A stretch of DNA of 48,050 nt from contig CACJQK010000011.1 of assembly GCA_902595515.1 (NCBI GenBank), positions 1 through 48,050 on the forward strand. Direction: 5' to 3'. How positions within the stretch are numbered: the stretch's first letter is position 1; the number at the start of each line of letters is the position of its first letter. The notes beneath the pieces were generated by a model. That model did no database searches. It had not been told where the DNA came from and worked only from the letters and a program-made list of their open reading frames with translations. Below are positions 42,713-48,050 of this stretch, piece after piece. This stretch comes from an uncultured SAR116 cluster alpha proteobacterium. GTDB lineage: Bacteria > Pseudomonadota > Alphaproteobacteria > Puniceispirillales > Marisalimonadaceae. A program made the translations under genes and the position numbers.

Positions 42713-43939
42713 ATGATACAAAAAAATTATTTTAAAATATTCTTCATATTTATTTTTTTGTCTTTATACACTGTATTTGCTTCAAGTGGATTTGCATCAA
42801 AAAATAATTCAACTTGTGAAATAACAAACTTTAGCATCGATTGTCTGAATTTACATTCTGGTACAGTCATGAAAATTAACTTATTTAACGACCCATACAG
42901 GATCCAAGTAAAATTTGATAATAAGTTATTAATAAAAAAAAATAAAATTAATAATAATCAATTGGTTAAAAGTGTAAGAGTGAATCAATATTCAACATCT
43001 AGCACAAAGTTTGTAATAGAATTTCAAAAGCCTACAATTATATCAGACATTAAATATTATAAAATTGATAATCAAAGTGTAAATTTAACTATGTACTTTT
43101 TAGATACTTCAGAAGTTAATTATGCAATTGCCAAACATACTTTGCATAAAAATAAAGGAGATATATTTTCTTTAAATAATGATATAAAAATTTCATCCAA
43201 AAATTTTGATTTGCCTTTAATAAAAAAAAACAATGTTAATAAAATAAAATCAAAGAAAAAATTTATTGTTTTCATAGATCCGGGACATGGTGGAAAAGAT
43301 CCTGGTGCAATTGGTCAATTAGGTACATTAGAAAAAAATATAACTTTGAAAGCGTCTTTTTTATTAGCTAAATATTTAAAAAAAAATAAAAGAATTACTC
43401 CTATTCTTTCACGAAATAAAGATATCTATTTGTCATTAAGGAAAAGAACAATTTTAGCAAAAAAAAATAAAGCAGATATTTTTATATCTTTGCATGCAGA
43501 TGCTAGCAAAAATAAAAGAGCTAAAGGAATTTCAGTTTTCAGCCTTTCTGATAAAGCTTCAGATAAAGAAGCACAACTATTAGCTCAAAGAGAAAATAAA
43601 GTTGACAACCTTTTAGGTAAGAATGAAAAAATTGATGACCCTTTAATCTATGGTACTCTGATCAAAATGTTTCAAAGAGAGGCAATGAACGATAGTTCTT
43701 TTTTAGCAAGAAATATATTATTTAATCTAGAAAAAACTAAGTTAGCTGTAAATAGAGGGCACAGGTTTGCAGGATTTACAGTTTTAAAATCTTATAATAT
43801 ACCTTCTATATTAATCGAAATTGGTTTCTTATCAAATAAACAAGAAGAAAAAAAACTGTTAAATCAAAATTATTTAGATGAGCTTTGTAAAGGTTTAGCT
43901 AATTCAATTGAAAATTATTTAAGTAATTACGAAAAATAA
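42713..43939 (+). CDS. amiC: N-acetylmuramoyl-L-alanine amidase (AmiC type)
   Basis: The 408-residue protein has a signal peptide (about 1-24) and a beta-rich AMIN-like region (~30-140) that targets septal peptidoglycan. A Lys-rich linker leads to the Amidase_3 domain. Zinc and catalytic residues are H192 (DPGHGGKDPGAIG), E207 (TLEKNITL), H261 (SLHADAS) and E369 (IEIGFLSN). It cleaves the bond between MurNAc and the peptide stem during cell separation. It precedes PBP1A by 43 bases, an arrangement common in alphaproteobacteria. Confidence 0.95.
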   Translation: MIQKNYFKIFFIFIFLSLYTVFASSGFASKNNSTCEITNFSIDCLNLHSGTVMKINLFNDPYRIQVKFDNKLLIKKNKINNNQLVKSVRVNQYSTSSTKFVIEFQKPTIISDIKYYKIDNQSVNLTMYFLDTSEVNYAIAKHTLHKNKGDIFSLNNDIKISSKNFDLPLIKKNNVNKIKSKKKFIVFIDPGHGGKDPGAIGQLGTLEKNITLKASFLLAKYLKKNKRITPILSRNKDIYLSLRKRTILAKKNKADIFISLHADASKNKRAKGISVFSLSDKASDKEAQLLAQRENKVDNLLGKNEKIDDPLIYGTLIKMFQREAMNDSSFLARNILFNLEKTKLAVNRGHRFAGFTVLKSYNIPSILIEIGFLSNKQEEKKLLNQNYLDELCKGLANSIENYLSNYEK

Positions 43940-43982
43940 ATTTTGTCCTAAAAATGCCTAAATTAATTTATATTGCTATTAC

Positions 43983-46556
43983 ATGAATTTATTATCTTAT
44001 TTTTTTACAATGTTTTTTTTATTAATATTATCAGCTATTGCTATGTTTTTTTATGGTTTGTGGTATTTTGGAAAAGATCTTCCAGACTACAAAGAATTAT
44101 CAAAATACAACCCAAATGTTGTTACTAGAATTCATGCAGGAAATGGTGCTCTATTAGCAGAATATGCAACTCAAAAAAGAGTGTTTGTTCCGATTAGTGT
44201 CATTCCTAAAAAAGTTATAAACGCATTTATTTCTGCAGAAGATAAAGCCTTCTATAATCATTTTGGTATAGATCCTAAGGCTACTTTAAGAGCATTAATC
44301 ACCAATATTAGAAATATTGGAACGGGTAAAAGATTAATTGGTGCATCAACAATAACTCAGCAAGTTGCAAAAAACTTCTTATTGTCATCAGAGTTGTCAT
44401 ATGAAAGAAAAATTAAAGAAGCTATTCTAGCAATTCGTATTGAAAGGGCATTCTCAAAAAATGAAATTTTAGAATTATATTTAAATGAAATATATTTAGG
44501 TTTTAAATCATATGGAGTCGCAGCTGCAGCTCTTAATTATTTTGATAAAAGCTTAGATGATCTAGATATATCAGAAGCTGCTTTTTTAGCAGCCCTTCCA
44601 AAAGCTCCTAACAATTACAATCCAATTTATAAAAAAAATCAGGCTGTTTTAAGACGAAATTGGGTTTTATCCCAAATGGTTAAAAATGGATACATTGATG
44701 AAAAAATTAGAGAAATAGAAAGTTCAAAAATTATAAATATTCGAAAGTTAAGTGGCATAGACAAAGGTTACGCTCCTTATTTTACGGAAGAAGTTAGAAA
44801 AATATTAACAAGAAATAGAAATATTGGGTCAAAATTATACACGAATGGGTATTCAGTTAGAACTACAATTGACCCATTTATTCAATCGAAAGCAGATGAA
44901 GCATTAATTCAAGGATTAGAAAACTTAGATCAAAGACAAGGTTGGAGAGGTCCAATAGGTAATATTAATTTATCAAATCATACAAAAAAAGAAGTTCTAA
45001 AATATCTAAAAAATTTCGAACAAAATCTTCCTAAAAATAGAATGTTAGCTGTTGTTACAAAAGTTTCTAAAAATATTATTCATGTTTTGCTTCAAAAAGG
45101 AACTCAAAGTAAAATAGAATTTAAAAATGCATCATGGGCAAGACCTCACACGCTTAAAAGTGATGATAAAAATCGTTTAAAAATTCACTTAGGAAAAAAG
45201 TATGAAAATTTTAAAAAATTCATAAAATATGGAGACATAGTCGTTGTAAAAATAAATAAAAATAAGAAAATAACATATTATTCTCTGTCTCAAATACCCA
45301 TCGTAAATGGAGCAATAGTTGCTTTGGATCCGCATACTGGAAGAGTTTTAGCAATGAGTGGTGGATATAATTTTCAAATGAGTGAGTTCAACAGAGCAAC
45401 TCAAGCATATAGACAACCTGGATCTGCATTTAAACCTTTTGTTTATTTAGCAGGTTTAGAAAGAAATTATAAACCAACTGATCTAATTCTTGATGCTGCA
45501 CTTGCTTATGACCAATGCTTAGGTTGTAAAAAATGGAAACCTGCAAATTATACAAAGAAATTTTATGGCCCTAGTCCAATGAGATTAGGTATAGAAAAAT
45601 CAAGAAATTTAATGACAGCAAGACTCGCTATTAAATTAATAGAGGAAGATAAAATAGTTAAGAATTATATTCAACTTGGTTATACAAATACAATAATTGC
45701 AGAAAAGTTAAATAAAAATATAAGTGATGTGAATTTTATTGTCGATAATATTAATGAACAACTTAATAGTAAAAAAAATATAAATGTTATCCAATATTAT
45801 GCCGCTAAATTTGGAATAAGTCAAAAATTGCCATCTTATTTATCAATGTCTTTAGGAGCTGGTGAGACTAACTTACTTAGTATAACAAATGCTTATGGTA
45901 TGATTGTAAATGGGGGCAAAAAAATAAAACCCACACTTATAGATCGAGTTCAAGATAGAAGAGGAATAACAATTTTTAAACATGACGATAGAGACTGTAA
46001 AAATTGTAACGGTGACCAATCAAATGCTTTGAAAATTCCATCTGAAGCTGTTAAAGATAAAAGAAAAAAAATAATTTCATCTTCTTCCGCCTATCAAATG
46101 GTGTCGATGTTAAAAGGCGCTATCAATAGAGGAACTGGGGTAATAGTAAAGTCATTAAAAAAAAATTTAGCTGGTAAAACTGGAACAACAAATGGAAATA
46201 CTGATGCATGGTTTGTAGGTTTTTCAAGTGACTTAGTTGTTGGAGTTTTTGTTGGTTTTGATGAACCAAGATCCCTTGGTTACAAAGAAACTGGTAGTTC
46301 AGTAGCAGCCCCAATATTTAGAGATTTTATGAAAGAAGTTCTTAGTAATACCCCTGATATACCTTTCAGAAGACCATCAGGCATAAAGCTCATATCAGTT
46401 GATCCTAATACAGGTTTTAAAGTAAACTCTAAAGTTAAGGGTTCTATCTTAGAAGCTTTCAAGCCTGGACAACTACCAAATATGAGTTATGAAAAAATAA
46501 GAAAAGATTCAAAAAAAACAAAAACATCTATAAAAAACTTGTCACCATTATACTAA
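43983..46556 (+). CDS. mrcA: Penicillin-binding protein 1A (bifunctional glycosyltransferase/transpeptidase)
   Basis: The 857-residue protein has an N-terminal transmembrane anchor (about 1-28). The GT51 domain has E86 in SAEDKAFYNHFGID and GASTITQQVAKN. The transpeptidase domain has S481-A-F-K484 in QPGSAFKPF, S540-R-N542 and K732-T-G734. An insert (~320-430) between them is the OB-like region of PBP1A. It polymerises and cross-links peptidoglycan at the inner membrane. It is four bases from the prfB frame and downstream of the amidase. Confidence 0.97.
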   Translation: MNLLSYFFTMFFLLILSAIAMFFYGLWYFGKDLPDYKELSKYNPNVVTRIHAGNGALLAEYATQKRVFVPISVIPKKVINAFISAEDKAFYNHFGIDPKATLRALITNIRNIGTGKRLIGASTITQQVAKNFLLSSELSYERKIKEAILAIRIERAFSKNEILELYLNEIYLGFKSYGVAAAALNYFDKSLDDLDISEAAFLAALPKAPNNYNPIYKKNQAVLRRNWVLSQMVKNGYIDEKIREIESSKIINIRKLSGIDKGYAPYFTEEVRKILTRNRNIGSKLYTNGYSVRTTIDPFIQSKADEALIQGLENLDQRQGWRGPIGNINLSNHTKKEVLKYLKNFEQNLPKNRMLAVVTKVSKNIIHVLLQKGTQSKIEFKNASWARPHTLKSDDKNRLKIHLGKKYENFKKFIKYGDIVVVKINKNKKITYYSLSQIPIVNGAIVALDPHTGRVLAMSGGYNFQMSEFNRATQAYRQPGSAFKPFVYLAGLERNYKPTDLILDAALAYDQCLGCKKWKPANYTKKFYGPSPMRLGIEKSRNLMTARLAIKLIEEDKIVKNYIQLGYTNTIIAEKLNKNISDVNFIVDNINEQLNSKKNINVIQYYAAKFGISQKLPSYLSMSLGAGETNLLSITNAYGMIVNGGKKIKPTLIDRVQDRRGITIFKHDDRDCKNCNGDQSNALKIPSEAVKDKRKKIISSSSAYQMVSMLKGAINRGTGVIVKSLKKNLAGKTGTTNGNTDAWFVGFSSDLVVGVFVGFDEPRSLGYKETGSSVAAPIFRDFMKEVLSNTPDIPFRRPSGIKLISVDPNTGFKVNSKVKGSILEAFKPGQLPNMSYEKIRKDSKKTKTSIKNLSPLY

Positions 46557-46575
46557 TTATTTGATTACTAAAATT

Positions 46576-47682
46576 ATGCAAGCTGATATTCAAACCAAAT
46601 TTAATGATATAGATAATGTTATAAATATTTTAAAAAAACATCTTAATTGGGAAAATTCTCTTAATCTTCTTTCAGAGTATAATAGTTTGGTTGAAAAACC
46701 AAACTTTTGGAATGATAAGATTAAAGCTCAATTAATTATGAAAGAAAAAAAACAACTAGAAAAAAAAATTAATCAAGTCAAATCAGTTGAAATTGAAAAA
46801 GAAAATTTATTTGAACTTGTTCAATTAGCAGAAGAAGAAAAAGATAATGCATTAATTCAAGAAACTATAGAACAAATACAAAATTTAGTTAAAACCTGTA
46901 ATAAGCTTCAATTAGAAAGTTTGTTGTCTGGTGAAGCTGATGCAAATAATTGTTATATAGAAATACACGCTGGAGCTGGAGGTACTGAAGCTCAAGATTG
47001 GGCATTAATGCTTCAAAGAATGTATTCAAGATGGTCTGAAAAAAGAGGTTTTGTGGTATCATCTATAGAAGAAAGCTCAGGAGATGAAGCAGGTGTAAAG
47101 TCTTGTACATTATTAGTCGAAGGTTTTAATGCATATGGATGGGGAAAAACGGAATCTGGTGTTCATAGATTAGTACGAATTTCTCCTTTTGATTCTTCTT
47201 CAAGACGACATACAAGTTTCGCTTCAATATGGGTTTATCCTGAAATTAACAACGACATAGATATTGAAATAGAAGATAAAGATCTTAGAATTGACACATA
47301 TAGATCATCTGGTGCAGGTGGTCAGCACGTAAATAAAACAGATTCAGCTATAAGAATAACTCATTTACCTACAAATACAGTTGTTCAATGTCAAAATGAT
47401 AGATCACAACACAGAAATAAAGCTCAAGCAATGTCAATGCTCAAAGCTAAATTATATGAGATAGAATTAAAAAAACAAGAAGAGACTAATAATCAAAATG
47501 AAGTTGATAAAGGTGAAATTGGGTGGGGGAGTCAAATTAGATCTTATGTACTTCATCCATACCAAATGGTTAAAGATCTGCGTACGAATGTAGAGGTAGG
47601 AAATACACAAGCTGTATTAGATGGAGATATTGACGTCTTTATTGAGTCTGCACTAGCACTTAAAGTAGGTATGAAAAGATAG
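46576..47682 (+). CDS. prfB: Peptide chain release factor 2
   Basis: The 368-residue protein starts at ATG 46576; a TTG at 46561 adds five residues and is less likely. SPF in VRISPFDSSSRRHTSF identifies RF2, which reads UAA and UGA. The GGQ of peptide release is in SGAGGQHVNKTDSAIR. The E. coli-type internal UGA frameshift is absent: the region corresponding to residues 20-30 is one open frame (ILKKHLNWENS). It follows PBP1A by 19 bases and is convergent with bcp. Confidence 0.97.
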   Translation: MQADIQTKFNDIDNVINILKKHLNWENSLNLLSEYNSLVEKPNFWNDKIKAQLIMKEKKQLEKKINQVKSVEIEKENLFELVQLAEEEKDNALIQETIEQIQNLVKTCNKLQLESLLSGEADANNCYIEIHAGAGGTEAQDWALMLQRMYSRWSEKRGFVVSSIEESSGDEAGVKSCTLLVEGFNAYGWGKTESGVHRLVRISPFDSSSRRHTSFASIWVYPEINNDIDIEIEDKDLRIDTYRSSGAGGQHVNKTDSAIRITHLPTNTVVQCQNDRSQHRNKAQAMSMLKAKLYEIELKKQEETNNQNEVDKGEIGWGSQIRSYVLHPYQMVKDLRTNVEVGNTQAVLDGDIDVFIESALALKVGMKR

Positions 47683-47686
47683 AATT

Positions 47687-48050
47687 TTACATATCCATTT
47701 TTTCAACAGCAGTTAGGACTTCTTCTGCGTGACCAGGAACTTTGACCTTTTCCCAAACATTAGAGATAATACCTTTTTCATTGGATATGAAAGTTGCCCT
47801 TTGAACTCCCATATATTTTCTACCGTACATTGATTTTTCAACCCATACCCCAAACTGTTCACAGACATTATTTTCAAAATCAGCACCAAGTTCACATGTC
47901 AGGTTATGTTTTTCTCTAAACTTAGCTTGTTTTTCTCTATTATCTTTAGAAATACCAATAACGATACAATTTAACTGCTCAAATTTTTTATTTAGATTAG
48001 TAAATGCGATTGATTCTGCAGTACATCCTGAAGTGTCGGCTTTTGGGAAG
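47687..48050 (-). CDS. bcp: Thioredoxin-dependent peroxiredoxin Bcp (5' end missing)
   Basis: The C-terminal 121 residues of a Bcp/PrxQ-type peroxiredoxin are present. FPKADTSGCTAES holds the peroxidatic Cys, and ISKDNREKQAKFREKHNL and EKSMYGRKYMGVQRATFI are further family landmarks. The enzyme reduces peroxides with electrons from thioredoxin. SGCTAE replaces the common PGCTKE/PGCTTE but keeps the Cys. The start lies beyond the window. It ends four bases from prfB on the opposite strand. Confidence 0.93.
   Translation of the reverse strand, partial: FPKADTSGCTAESIAFTNLNKKFEQLNCIVIGISKDNREKQAKFREKHNLTCELGADFENNVCEQFGVWVEKSMYGRKYMGVQRATFISNEKGIISNVWEKVKVPGHAEEVLTAVEKMDM

Overview
The window is a 48 kb stretch of low-GC (by eye roughly 30-35%), gene-dense bacterial chromosome. 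It carries mostly core genes. The gene families and several gene orders point to an alphaproteobacterium, probably a free-living marine lineage of the streamlined kind. The orders are SUV3-like helicase / S4 protein / 7Fe ferredoxin / CarD; xseB-ispA-dxs-tlyA; clpS-clpA; aroQ-accB-accC-aat facing DUF2155 and mlaD; and amidase / PBP1A / prfB. The exact lineage cannot be fixed from sequence reading alone. No tRNA, rRNA, CRISPR array, insertion sequence, phage gene or integrase was recognised.

Layout. 1-478: 5' part of a ccmA-like haem-export ATPase on the minus strand. 634-2692: a class III CoA-transferase and a beta-hydroxyacid dehydrogenase. 2772-4527: the most accessory-looking part, an inverse-autotransporter beta-barrel with no passenger domain, followed by a secreted cysteine-rich protein of unknown function. 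4537-6980 (minus): a two-gene operon of an SDR-like protein that lacks the SDR catalytic residues and a ThDP-dependent acetolactate-synthase-like enzyme. 7130-11262: helicase, S4 protein, ferredoxin and CarD. 11290-16251: a prolyl-aminopeptidase-like hydrolase, then xseB, ispA, dxs and tlyA (isoprenoid precursor supply). 16264-18224 (minus): aroC and fabI. 18339-22472: glycine-zipper lipoprotein-like protein, pdxH, an MFS carrier, an M20 amidohydrolase and a small membrane protein. 22564-24415: umuD and umuC. 24429-25745 (minus): DacA with a SPOR domain. 25948-28664: clpS and clpA. 28661-33923 (minus): B12-dependent ribonucleotide reductase nrdJ, a RidA-family protein and a FemAB/GNAT-like protein.

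33924-34326 is a 403-base divergent spacer with two perfect DnaA boxes, a palindrome and a direct repeat. 34327-35229: mlaD and DUF2155, the latter overlapping the convergent aat by 97 bases. 35133-42321 (minus): aat, accC, accB, aroQ, a DsbA-like protein, an M48 metalloprotease with a TPR-like tail and an RNase E/G. 42713-47682 (plus): N-acetylmuramoyl-L-alanine amidase, PBP1A and RF2. 47687-48050: part of a Bcp peroxiredoxin.

Much of the window serves the cell envelope and its precursors: fabI, accBC, ispA/dxs, DacA, amidase, PBP1A, mlaD and M48. The most novel-looking items are the passenger-less inverse autotransporter with its secreted neighbour, the DnaA-box-bearing spacer upstream of nrdJ, the probable AUA start of tlyA, the aat/DUF2155 overlap, and the SDR without a catalytic Tyr/Lys.
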